64,000 nt of DNA from an uncultured Selenomonadaceae bacterium (lineage in GTDB: Bacteria > Bacillota > Negativicutes > Selenomonadales > Selenomonadaceae): contig CAJOGX010000008.1 of NCBI GenBank assembly GCA_905234175.1, positions 1 to 64,000 on the forward strand. Reading direction: 5' to 3'. Below are positions 7,617 to 15,800 of this stretch, piece after piece. The notes below the pieces were generated by a model. The model saw nothing but the letters and a program-made list of their open reading frames with translations, made no database searches and had not been told where the DNA came from. Each line of letters starts with the position of its first letter. Positions within the stretch are counted from its first letter, which is position 1. Both the position numbers and the translations under genes were made by a program.

Positions 7617-8204
7617 ATGAAAAAATTTTTCTTTGCAATAGCGGCGGCGTTCCTGCTCGTCGCGCAGTTTTCAGTTGCCAGCGCGTACGACCTTAGCTAC
7701 CAGGCTTACGTTGAAAAAATCGGCTGGATGCGGACGGTCGGCGAAGGGCAAACCGCTGGAACAACCGGCGAAGGTCTTCGTATGGAGGCGATTCGCATAA
7801 ACCTCAGCGGAATTGAGTACTGCGCGCACGTCGAAGGGCGGGGCTGGCAGGGCTGGGTTAGTAACGGAAATGTCGCCGGTACGACGGAACGCAGCCTTCG
7901 CATGGAGGCTATCAGAATCCACCTGACCGGCAACTACGCCAACAGCTACGACGTTCGTTACCGCGTCCACGTCGAAGGAATTGGATGGATGAATTGGGTT
8001 AGAAACGGCGAAGTCGCGGGAACGGTCGGCGAGAGCCGCCGCATTGAAGCGATTCAGATTGCGCTCACCAATAAATCCAGCAGTAGCCGCTACGATTATG
8101 ACGACGACGATTATAATTACAGGCGCGGTCACCGCCACAGCTACGATTACGACGACGATTATGATGACGACGGTTACCGCCGCCACCACCGCTACGGCTG
8201 GTGA
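7617..8204 (+). CDS. Secreted ChW-repeat protein with an Asp/Tyr/His-rich tail, paralogue 2
   Basis: The 195-residue product is a tandem paralogue of the preceding gene: signal peptide (MKKFFFAIAAAFLLVAQ...), then three ChW repeats (YQAYVEKIGW, YCAHVEGRGW, YRVHVEGIGW at their starts) to about residue 155. Unlike paralogue 1 it adds a tail of about 40 residues made almost only of Asp, Tyr, Arg and His, which could bind divalent metal or a polyanion. GAAAGGAG lies 13 nt before the ATG, 29 nt after the first gene, so the pair is one unit ended by a strong terminator. Confidence 0.88.
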   Translation: MKKFFFAIAAAFLLVAQFSVASAYDLSYQAYVEKIGWMRTVGEGQTAGTTGEGLRMEAIRINLSGIEYCAHVEGRGWQGWVSNGNVAGTTERSLRMEAIRIHLTGNYANSYDVRYRVHVEGIGWMNWVRNGEVAGTVGESRRIEAIQIALTNKSSSSRYDYDDDDYNYRRGHRHSYDYDDDYDDDGYRRHHRYGW

Positions 8205-8228
8205 TTTGTGAATTTCGACAACGAAAAA

Positions 8229-8260
8229 GGGCAGGAAATTTTTTCCCGCCCGATTTTTTT
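8229..8260 (+). terminator. Intrinsic terminator
   Basis: GGGC-A-GGAAA (8229-8238) pairs with TTTCC-C-GCCC (8242-8251) with one mismatch, followed by CGA and seven T. It sits between convergent genes. Confidence 0.8.
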
Positions 8261-8679
8261 TATTCAAGTTCAGCAACTGCGCTGTCGCCGAACAGACTGC
8301 GAATTTTTTCCTTAGCGTTGCGCTTAATTTCGTCGTTGATATAGGCTTGAGCGATAACCATTGCCACAGCGATAATCCCCGCGTCGTCCGTGAAGCCGAC
8401 AAATGGCGTGATGTCGGGAATGAAATCGATTGGCGAAATGAAATAGCCCAGCGGAGCGATAATCGCCGCGCGAATTTTCATTGGAACGTTGGGATTTTGA
8501 GCGACGTAAAAAAGCTGGAGCGCCTTGTAAATCAGCGCCAGACCGGCTTTCTTTACGCTGCCGGTAACTTTATCGAAAAGCCCGCGCTCGGAATAATTTT
8601 TGGCGAACTTATCTACGTCGGCTTTCCTGTAGCCCGTGCCGTCGTATTCCATGTCAATCGTTTTTTCGTCCCTGCTCAT
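8260..8679 (-). CDS. YkvA family protein (DUF1232)
   Basis: The 139-residue protein carries the YkvA/DUF1232 core near its centre: IRAAIIAPLGYFISPIDFIP followed by DITPFVGFTDDAGII, a conserved membrane-associated segment with the characteristic SPIDxIPD motif. The family is widespread with unknown function. The ATG at 8679 is chosen because GAGGTG lies 6 nt upstream; the reading frame is open for 18 more codons upstream but without a ribosome site. Confidence 0.85.
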   Translation of the reverse strand: MSRDEKTIDMEYDGTGYRKADVDKFAKNYSERGLFDKVTGSVKKAGLALIYKALQLFYVAQNPNVPMKIRAAIIAPLGYFISPIDFIPDITPFVGFTDDAGIIAVAMVIAQAYINDEIKRNAKEKIRSLFGDSAVAELE

Positions 8680-8825
8680 GCGAATCACCTCGCAAAGAAT
8701 ATCGAAAATTTTGCAGCGGGATTTTAAGCCCAAGCAAATTTACACGCGTTTATAGGTTAAAAATTCTCGGTGTATAAACTGCCGGAAATCTCCTCTAAAA
8801 TAACGGCGAAAGGGGAGATTTTTTT

Positions 8826-9011
8826 ATGTTTGCAGTAAAAAAAATCGAAATGGTCAACAAAACTTTCCGGCTGCCGACCGAGTTGGTGAAACGCCTTGCC
8901 ACAGTTGCACAGGAGCAGGGCGTTTCGATGAACAACCTCGTCGGTCAGTGCTGCGAATACGCGCTCAACCACATGGAAAAATCTGCGAACCGCGAATCCG
9001 ACAGCCAGTAA
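8826..9011 (+). CDS. Ribbon-helix-helix DNA-binding protein
   Basis: The 61-residue product reads as a ribbon-helix-helix (Arc/MetJ-like) protein: strand VNKTFRLPTELVKRLATVAQ, then the turn EQGVSMNNLVGQCCEYAL. Such small regulators often control their own promoter or a neighbouring toxin or kinase gene. AAAGGGGAG precedes the ATG. No toxin-like partner is directly downstream; the next gene on the other strand is a protein kinase. Confidence 0.7.
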   Translation: MFAVKKIEMVNKTFRLPTELVKRLATVAQEQGVSMNNLVGQCCEYALNHMEKSANRESDSQ

Positions 9012-9066
9012 CAGCATAGCACAAAAATTCCGGTCTGTGTTGTTACGGCGGGACAATTTCCAAAAA

Positions 9067-10050
9067 TTATTCCGTGTCAGAATCGAAATTCTCAATCGGA
9101 TATTCTTCGAGGGCGGCGCGCATTTCCGCAAAATCTTCGTCGGTGAGGGAGTACACCACCTTTTCAAAATCCTCCACGACTTTCCAGGCGCCGCTCTCAA
9201 GCAGCCGCTTCTGCAACTCGTTGCCGTCCTCAACCTCCAAATAGCTGTCGTACATCGCGTCAATGTCCGCCAGATTTTTCACCAGCTCGCTGACTTTGCC
9301 GTAAGTATCCAGCTCCGGCTCAGGGGAATTTTGCGCGGGAACTTTTTTGAGCCGCTTAAGATTCTGCTGCCAGCGCCGCCGGTCGAAATCGTCAAGCAGA
9401 TTCTGCGCAGATTCGTAGCGATCTTTCGGGTCGAGCTTAGTGCACTTCGCCAGAATTTTTTTCATCCAGCCGCCGTAATTTTTTCCGAGCAGCCGCTGAA
9501 TCGTGACGCCCAGCGAATAAATATCACTTCTGGCGTCCGTCTGCCCGAAGCCGTACTGTTCCGGCGGAGCGTAGCCGCGCGTGCCGAGAAATTCCGTGTC
9601 GGTGTCGCTGTCGTCCTTAGCCAGCCGCGCAATTCCAAAATCAATCAGCCGAATCACGCCGTCCTTCGTCAGCATGATATTCGCCGGCTTCAGGTCGCGG
9701 TGAATAATTTTGCGCGCGTGCAGGTCAATCAGACATTCGCAAACCTGCCGGAAAATATTCGCGGCGAGTTCCTCGTCAAAATTTTTTTCGTAGCTCAAAA
9801 TCTCGGCGAGCGTCCTGCCGCTGACGTATTCCTCGACGATAAAAAGTTTCCCGTCAAATTCCACAGCGCGATAAATTCTGGGAACGTAGCGGCTGTCAAT
9901 TTCGCGCAGAATTTTATAGAGCGCGGCGGTCTGAAGACTGCGCGCCTTGATAACGCAGATTTGTCTGGCGGCGCGGTTGTAGGCGAGCTTAACGCTACCG
10001 TCGGGCTTGAGCGCGTCAATCATCTCGTACAAATTTTCCAGCGGGTTCAC
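9067..10050 (-). CDS. Cytoplasmic serine/threonine protein kinase
   Basis: This Hanks-type kinase (about 327 residues) phosphorylates Ser/Thr of unknown targets. It has the VIK lysine near residue 35, HRDLKPANIM at about 117-126, DFG near 137, and an APPEQY activation-segment end. The Gly-rich loop is poor (DGSVKLAY). There is no transmembrane helix or extracellular PASTA domain, so it is soluble; the 100-residue C-terminal tail is helical and acidic. The GTG at 10050 is preferred over the in-frame GTG at 10059 because AAGGGAG then has an 8-nt spacer. It diverges from an XRE regulator and lies downstream of the AAA/STAND operon on the same strand. Confidence 0.9.
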   Translation of the reverse strand: MNPLENLYEMIDALKPDGSVKLAYNRAARQICVIKARSLQTAALYKILREIDSRYVPRIYRAVEFDGKLFIVEEYVSGRTLAEILSYEKNFDEELAANIFRQVCECLIDLHARKIIHRDLKPANIMLTKDGVIRLIDFGIARLAKDDSDTDTEFLGTRGYAPPEQYGFGQTDARSDIYSLGVTIQRLLGKNYGGWMKKILAKCTKLDPKDRYESAQNLLDDFDRRRWQQNLKRLKKVPAQNSPEPELDTYGKVSELVKNLADIDAMYDSYLEVEDGNELQKRLLESGAWKVVEDFEKVVYSLTDEDFAEMRAALEEYPIENFDSDTE

Positions 10051-10080
10051 GGCTTTCACTCCCTTGCAAAAAGTGATAAT

Positions 10081-10089
10081 ATTTTAGCA
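10081..10089 (-). promoter_or_regulatory. Extended -10 element for the kinase gene
   Basis: On the minus strand TGC-TAAAAT (complement of 10081-10089) forms an extended -10 about 30 nt before the kinase start. No clear -35 was seen. It lies in the 60-bp divergent region shared with the XRE gene, whose product could control both directions. Confidence 0.45.
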
Positions 10090-10110
10090 CAAAAATTTGG
10101 AGGCGATAAC

Positions 10111-10536
10111 ATGAGCGAAAAAACTACCGACGAGCTGTTCAACGAAATCAAGGCCGACGCCGATATTGAAAATTTTATTGCGGCGAATCAGGCGGAATTT
10201 ACCGGCAAGTTCCACGAATACTTACGCCAGCTCCTGTGCGAAAAAAATCTGACGGTACGGGATATCGCTGACGCGTTAAATCTGGACAGGAGCTACGTGC
10301 ACCACATATTTTCGGGCGCAAAAAAAACGTCGCGGGAAAGGCTTCTGGCAATCGCGCGAGTAATGCGACTGAACCTTCAGGCGACGCAATATTTGTTACG
10401 GTACGGCGGCTTCGCGATTTTGTACCCGCGAATCCCGTGGGACGCCGTGGTAATTTCAGCGATTGAGCACGACATGACTTTCGCAGAAATGAACGAGTAT
10501 TTGCGACAGCTGGGCGAGCTACCGATTGTCAAGTGA
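10111..10536 (+). CDS. XRE-family transcriptional regulator
   Basis: The 141-residue protein has an N-terminal helix pair, a Cro/CI-type helix-turn-helix near residues 45-95 (LTVRDIADALNLDRSYVHHIFSG), and a C-terminal helical half (LLRYGGFAILYPRIPWDAVVI then MTFAEMNEYLRQLGELPI) seen in other Firmicute XRE proteins and probably involved in sensing. The ATG at 10111 has GGAGG 7 nt upstream. The frame is open far upstream only because it runs antisense to the kinase. It is divergent from the kinase and its last 18 bases overlap the convergent Cys-cluster gene. Confidence 0.85.
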   Translation: MSEKTTDELFNEIKADADIENFIAANQAEFTGKFHEYLRQLLCEKNLTVRDIADALNLDRSYVHHIFSGAKKTSRERLLAIARVMRLNLQATQYLLRYGGFAILYPRIPWDAVVISAIEHDMTFAEMNEYLRQLGELPIVK

Positions 10537-10794
10537 CTCCGCTTTGAGTTTCGCGCAGGCTTCGTAGTTCAGCCGCAGGTATTCTTCTTCGCTGAAACTG
10601 CGCGCGAAATATTTTTCGTAGCCATGCTCGACACTGCAGCAATCCGGTCGGCTGTCGTAAATTTTGCAGAGGTTTGTTGACTCGTCAAGGAATTTGCAAA
10701 CGCCGTCGCCACGGTCGAAGTCTTTCAGCAAAGTTGAGCGGTTGATATGCCGGCAGCAGAGCCCGCAGCGGTCGCAGTGAAATTCAAAACTCAT
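10519..10794 (-). CDS. YkgJ-type cysteine cluster protein
   Basis: The 91-residue product matches the YkgJ (putative zinc- or iron-chelating) family: CDRCGLCCRH at residues 8-17, CKFL, CKIYDSRPDCC. Six or more Cys in this arrangement suggest a bound metal or Fe-S cluster. The role in this family is not firmly established. It is the last gene of the minus-strand operon; its ATG lies inside the end of the AAA+ gene and no ribosome site of its own is visible, so it is probably translated by coupling. Its 3' end overlaps the XRE gene by 18 bp. Confidence 0.85.
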   Translation of the reverse strand: MSFEFHCDRCGLCCRHINRSTLLKDFDRGDGVCKFLDESTNLCKIYDSRPDCCSVEHGYEKYFARSFSEEEYLRLNYEACAKLKAESLDNR

Positions 10795-11830
10795 TGAGTT
10801 TGGCGCGCGCCTCGAAGTGCCCAGCGTCCGCCGCCGCTCTGTAAAGTTCCAGCGCCTTAGCCTTATCCGCCATTCGCCCGTTCAGGCCGTAGTAAAATTC
10901 CTGCGCCTGCTGATAAAGTTTCTTCGCCTCTTCAGGGCTGACCTTTTTAGTCGCGCGGCGCTTAGCGGTAAATTCCTGGCTTTGATTCGCCGCCCTGCTC
11001 GCCAGAATATTTTCCACCGCCTCGAAAACCAGATTCTTATCCAGTTCGTCGACTCCTAATCTTGCCGCCTTGAACGCCGCGTTGAGAATTGCGGTTGAAA
11101 TGTCGCTGCCGGAAAGCCCGTCGTACTTTTTAGCGAGTTCCTTCGCGTCGATATTGTTGGGAAGTTCCGGCGGAATGTACATACGCCAGAGTTTTTCGCG
11201 GCAGGCTTCGTCGGGCAGTTCAAATTTGACGTGCATGGAAATTCTGCGCATGAATGCGGGGTCGAAGTTCTCAATAAAATTCGTGGCGAAAATTATGAAG
11301 TCCTCGTACTCGTTCATGAGCATGAGCATAACCGAACGCGTCTGGTTTACGCTCACATCAACCGCCTGCGTCATATTCGTCACGCGCTTGCTGAGAATCG
11401 CGTCCGCCTCGTCGAAAAAGAGAATGCTGCCGGAACTTTTCGCCGCCTCGAAAGCCTTGCGAATATTTTTTGGCGTTTCGCCGACGTACTTCGACTCGAT
11501 GTCCGCGTAGTTGACGATTAGAATTTTTTTGCCGAGCTTTTTGGCGATAGCGTGCGCCGCCATGGTCTTGCCGGTGCCTGGCGCGCCGTAAAGGTTGATC
11601 CCGATTCGCTTGGAATATTTGTGCGTGCGCTTGAATCCCCACAGCTCAAAAACTCGGTGAGAATTTTCCGCGTAGGTCGCCGCGTCAAGAATCTGTTCGC
11701 GCGTCGCCGGCGATAAAATTATATCTTCCAGCGAATAGCGCGGCTCCTCCGGCACGAAAATATTTTCCTCAGCAGATTTTTTTACTTCGGCGTTCGGGTC
11801 GACGCCTTTTTTTATTGGCAAGGAAATCAC
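10784..11830 (-). CDS. AAA+ ATPase with C-terminal Sel1-like repeat
   Basis: This 348-residue classical AAA+ protein has Walker A GAPGTGKT at about 82-89, the pore-loop-like stretch SKYVGETPKN near 113-122, Walker B SILFFDEADA with Asp140/Glu141, and arginine fingers in AFMRRISMHV. The last 45 residues (AKKLYQQAQEFYYGL...KALELYRAAADAGHFEAR) form one or two Sel1/TPR-like repeats, pointing to a protein partner. It would use ATP to remodel a protein, probably another product of the operon. The start is GTG with GAGG just upstream. It lies 11 nt after the RNxxxH-containing gene. Confidence 0.88.
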   Translation of the reverse strand: MISLPIKKGVDPNAEVKKSAEENIFVPEEPRYSLEDIILSPATREQILDAATYAENSHRVFELWGFKRTHKYSKRIGINLYGAPGTGKTMAAHAIAKKLGKKILIVNYADIESKYVGETPKNIRKAFEAAKSSGSILFFDEADAILSKRVTNMTQAVDVSVNQTRSVMLMLMNEYEDFIIFATNFIENFDPAFMRRISMHVKFELPDEACREKLWRMYIPPELPNNIDAKELAKKYDGLSGSDISTAILNAAFKAARLGVDELDKNLVFEAVENILASRAANQSQEFTAKRRATKKVSPEEAKKLYQQAQEFYYGLNGRMADKAKALELYRAAADAGHFEARAKLNEF

Positions 11831-11841
11831 CGCCTCAATTT

Positions 11842-12876
11842 TTATTCTGACAACGTGAATAATTTTTCAAGCTCGCTGAGCTCGATGGTTTTCAGGTGCG
11901 AAAGGTCGTTGCGGGCGCCGTAGGCAAGTTCCAGCAAATTCCAGTCGTCGAGCTGAAAAATTTTGTGCTTGCCGCCGTAGTAGTGCAGGTGACGGAGTTC
12001 CATATCGAACGGCTCAAAAAGAATCGTGCCGAACTCGTCCTGCACCGGCAAAATTCGGCGGAGCTGCTGCTCATTTTTGACGATAAGCCGCTCGCGAATC
12101 TGCTCCAGCGTCGGCAGGAAAAATTTCACCTGGCATTCCCAGACCGCGCGCGAAAAAATTCTTTCGTCGAACCCAGGCAGGATCCGCCGCACAAATTCCA
12201 GCCCGTAATTGTACAAATCGACCCGCGCGAGATTTTTTACAAGCTCCGGCGAATACCCCGAAAGTTTTTCCGCCAGCGTCGACGTGTACATTTTTTTCTT
12301 AGCGGAAAGCGGCGCGTTTTCCAGAAAGTTTATCGCGAAAAACTGAACGTCGTAGGGCGTCAGAAAATCTTCGAGGCGCGCGATATTCGGCGGCGGGTTT
12401 TCCTCCGACGTTACGAAAATCAGCGCGACGCCAAAATTCGCCGTGCCGCGATTAAATTCCGTGACGGCGTCGGTCAGCCAGTCGGTTTTGGTTTCGAGCC
12501 GGATAATAATCGCCGAATAGCCGTGGAACGGTTTCTGCTTCGCTAAATCTTCCATTGGCTGGCGCGTAAAATTCCGCTGGAAATTCGGCGCAAATTCCGC
12601 CGTCAGCGCGTCAACGAAATCGCCGATTGTCCCGCCGTCGAAGTAGCTGAACCGCTCAATCAGCGAATTTATATCCTTGCGCTGAATTTTTTCCTCCAGC
12701 GCCTGAATGAACCCTTCGGCGTCTTTTTCCGGCAGGTGCACGGCGATTGCGCATTTTTTATTGAAAGCCTCGACGGCCGTGTTTAAAAATCTGCGCGCGC
12801 CTGGAATTGCCCGCCACCACGAATCAAGTTCGTCCTGGTCGAGCGGCTGAATATAAACCGAATCTGAACTGCTCAT
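11842..12876 (-). CDS. ATPase-like protein without a P-loop, ending in an RNxxxH (HEPN-like) motif
   Basis: I do not recognise a named family for this 344-residue protein. The first 230 residues follow the strand-helix order of a STAND/AAA module: a strand CAIAVHLPE where a P-loop would be expected but no GxxxxGK[ST], a hydrophobic strand SAIIIRLE in the Walker B place, ALIFVTSE resembling sensor 1, then a helical lid. The C-terminal part is helical and ends with ARNDLSHLK (Arg322, His327), the RNxxxH pattern of HEPN ribonucleases, although a non-catalytic Swt1-like helical domain is also possible. It overlaps the STAND gene by 4 nt with GGGAGG upstream. Confidence 0.6.
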   Translation of the reverse strand: MSSSDSVYIQPLDQDELDSWWRAIPGARRFLNTAVEAFNKKCAIAVHLPEKDAEGFIQALEEKIQRKDINSLIERFSYFDGGTIGDFVDALTAEFAPNFQRNFTRQPMEDLAKQKPFHGYSAIIIRLETKTDWLTDAVTEFNRGTANFGVALIFVTSEENPPPNIARLEDFLTPYDVQFFAINFLENAPLSAKKKMYTSTLAEKLSGYSPELVKNLARVDLYNYGLEFVRRILPGFDERIFSRAVWECQVKFFLPTLEQIRERLIVKNEQQLRRILPVQDEFGTILFEPFDMELRHLHYYGGKHKIFQLDDWNLLELAYGARNDLSHLKTIELSELEKLFTLSE

Positions 12877-15800
12877 GACGCGCCTCCCTCAGCCCGCGTG
12901 AAAGAGTCGAGTTTTTCGCCGACTTCAACGAAGGTGCCGAGCATGTGGCGGAAGGAATAGCGGTTGAACTCGAATTTGTCGTCAACGCGGCGGAAAAGAT
13001 TGAGCGCAACCATTTCGTCAAGCAGTCCCAGTAAATTTTCGTCGCTGAGCCTTGTAATTTTTTCGATACCGAAACAGACGTCGCGAATCTGCGTGAGGTC
13101 GACGCTGACGGGGCGGTCGTCGTGTTCGTAGCAAATCCACGCAACCGCCAGCGCAAGAATTTCGTAGTAGTTGTCGTCAACGACGGCGAGCGTGTCCTGA
13201 AAACGCTGCTTGATTTCCTTTTGAAATTCGCTGTTGCCCAGCATGTTTTTCAGATAATTATTGTCCAGCGTGTACGGCGGATTTTTCGTGGCGTCGAAGT
13301 TGCGGTTCTGATAATTATTCTTGACGGACTCGACGAGCATTTGGCAATAGTACTGAATCAGACCCGGGTAATAATTCGTGTGGCTGAGAATCGCGCTGAT
13401 CAGACTTTCGTCCTCGACGTGGAAGCCGAGGTAGCTCATTGGCTTGATGAAAAGTTCCATGGCGTCGGGCGTGCGGAAGGGCAAAACGGAAATGTGATTG
13501 AGGTTGCCGAAGCTGGAATTTTTTTCAAAGCGGATGACTTTGTGGAGGCCGGCGAGCACGAATTTGAATTTGCCGCTGAACTCTATAAGGAGCTGGCGGA
13601 AAACATTGATAGCGTTTTCGGTATCGTCGTCGCTGAGGAAGGCGTCACTTTCGTCGAGCAGGAGCATAAGTTTTTTCGGCTCTTCGACGCCGCGCAGCTG
13701 TCCGCTAAGGAGTTTGTGCATTTCCAGCGAAAATTCCGCCCAGGTTTCGACTTCGCCGAGGAGTTTGGCGCCGCGCAGTTCAAGCACGATTCGCTGAAGG
13801 GCGGCTTTGCTGTCCAAATCTTTCAGGTCGATAAAAAATGCGTAGCTGAGCTGAGCGGGATTGTGCTCAAGATTTTTAACCTGCCGCAGGAGCGCGGATT
13901 TACCGAGCTGGCGGCCGCCGTAAACGAAAACGGGGCCAGTCATGTCGCGGATTTTGTCAAGTTCCTCCGAGCGCCCGATAAACATTTCCGGCGCAAGGAC
14001 GCCGCGCGAAGTGTACGGTTGAACGCGCGCGAAGGGAAGGGCGGCCTGCAGCATACGCTTGCCGCGATTGGCGTCGTCGAAGTGCGTGAGATACAGCGCC
14101 AGAACCTGGTCGATGACGATAATATTTTTCAAGTTCACTTCGAGCTTGAAAGCCTTAGCGAGCTGGCGGCGTTCGGGCAGACGGAGCGCGGTATCAATCA
14201 GACAGATTTTCCCGCGGTCCGCCATAACCATATCGCCGAGCACCTTGGCAATGTTGTCGGGCGAGCGGTTGGCGCCGAGGTAAATGACTTCGAGGCCTTT
14301 GCTGAAAATTTCGGTGCCGAAAACGGTGAACGGGTGCGGATAATTCGTGCGCGCATGAATGGGGCTGCTGAAACTGACGGTGTAGGACTTCGCATTTTTT
14401 TCGTTCATGTTCTGCGCAGAAATTTTGCCGTCGTAGCCGAGGTGCTTAAGAATTTCGACGATAGAAATTTCTATAGCGTTGTTCTGACCGGAATGAATGC
14501 CCTGCCAGCCGCGCGCGAAGGCCAGCGCGTCCTGCGTTTCGCGGTTGAGAATTTTGGTGCTGGTGATGTGTTTGCGCTGCATGTAGGCGCCTTCGACGGA
14601 GCCGCGCGCGTTGATTATGTCGTGGAAAAGCACTTCGTACTTGTTGAGGAAATCCTCCAGCGTTTCCAAATCCGAATCCATGAGGTCGAGATTTGTCAGC
14701 AGACTGCCGCCCTCGCGTTCGATTCGGTTCATGTAATCTTCGGCGACGGTGAAATTTCTCAGCTGAATCTGGTGGCGGACTTCGGAAATGAGTTTGTAGC
14801 GGGTTTCGAGCGTCTCGCCTTCGCTGAGGTTGCTGCGCAGATTTTCTTCGAGCCTGCCGAGCCGTTCAGTCATAGCGCTGCTCTGCGTCTGCGAAGCGTC
14901 GTCGATGGATTTGTTGCAGGCGGCGATAAAGCGCTGAAAGAGGCCGGCGTTTTTGGTGTAGGAAAAATGCTCGCGGGCGGCGGCGACAACTTTGCTGTAC
15001 TCGTCAATTTTTTTCTGGTCGGTTATGCGCGAATACGTCCGCGCCAGCTCAAGGTCATTCAGGAAATTGTCATAGGCGCGCTGAATCTGCCGCTCAACGC
15101 TGCGCTCAAAAGAATCTTCGTCCGTGAGCTTCGACTGCTGAGGAAAATGCTGCGAAAGGCACTGCCAAATTCCGAAGTCGTAGTTTTGAATCGCGGTATC
15201 GTAAGCGGTCTGCAGATTTTCCGCGAAAGATTTCCCGTCGAGATCCGCCTCAAAATTATCCACGCGCTTCTTGAGCGAAAATTCTTCTACGCCGAAAGAA
15301 TCTGTTACGGGCAAATCTTTTTCGAGTTCGATATACTTCGAGCCGAGCAGGCAGGCGCCGTAGGAAAGCAAAGTATTTTCGCCGCTGAGTTTCCTGCCGA
15401 GGTTTTCAACAAATAAGCGAAAGACTATTTGACCAATCGTAGTTCTGTCGGTGACGGCGGGGAGCTGGCTTTTGAGTTCGTCGAGAATTTCGAGCGCCTT
15501 ATCAGCTGGCGCGCTGGGTTTCGAGCCGCTGCCGGAGGCGTCGAATTTCCTTTTGGCGTGCAGGTAGTTCAAAAGCGCCGTCAGAATGTCGCTCATGACT
15601 TTATAAAGTTCCTTGCGGCTGATTTTGTCGTTGACGCCTTCCCTGTCGCGGAGCATGGGGTTGACGAGGGATTTGCCGCCAATTTTTTCGATAAAGTTAT
15701 CGATTTTCTTTTTGGAGAAAATTTTTTCGTCGATAATCGCGCTGCCGTCTTCGACGATTTGATTTAAATCGGCGTCGGTGAACTGCTGGCAGAACTCCAG

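Noticed and set aside
8097-8201. Simple-sequence DNA repeat of GAY codons at the end of ChW paralogue 2
   Set aside because: The DNA is irregular and the frame and codon use are kept; it is a low-complexity protein tail rather than a microsatellite.
9037-10110. Long N-terminal extension of the XRE regulator frame
   Set aside because: It is antisense to the kinase and not protein-like; GGAGG before ATG 10111 fixes the true start.
13122-15416. Open frame of 764 codons on the plus strand opposite the STAND ATPase gene
   Set aside because: It is a codon-bias shadow: GC-rich third positions on the minus strand keep this frame open. It has no ribosome site, no recognisable domain, and a repetitive Phe/Val/Ala/Glu composition.
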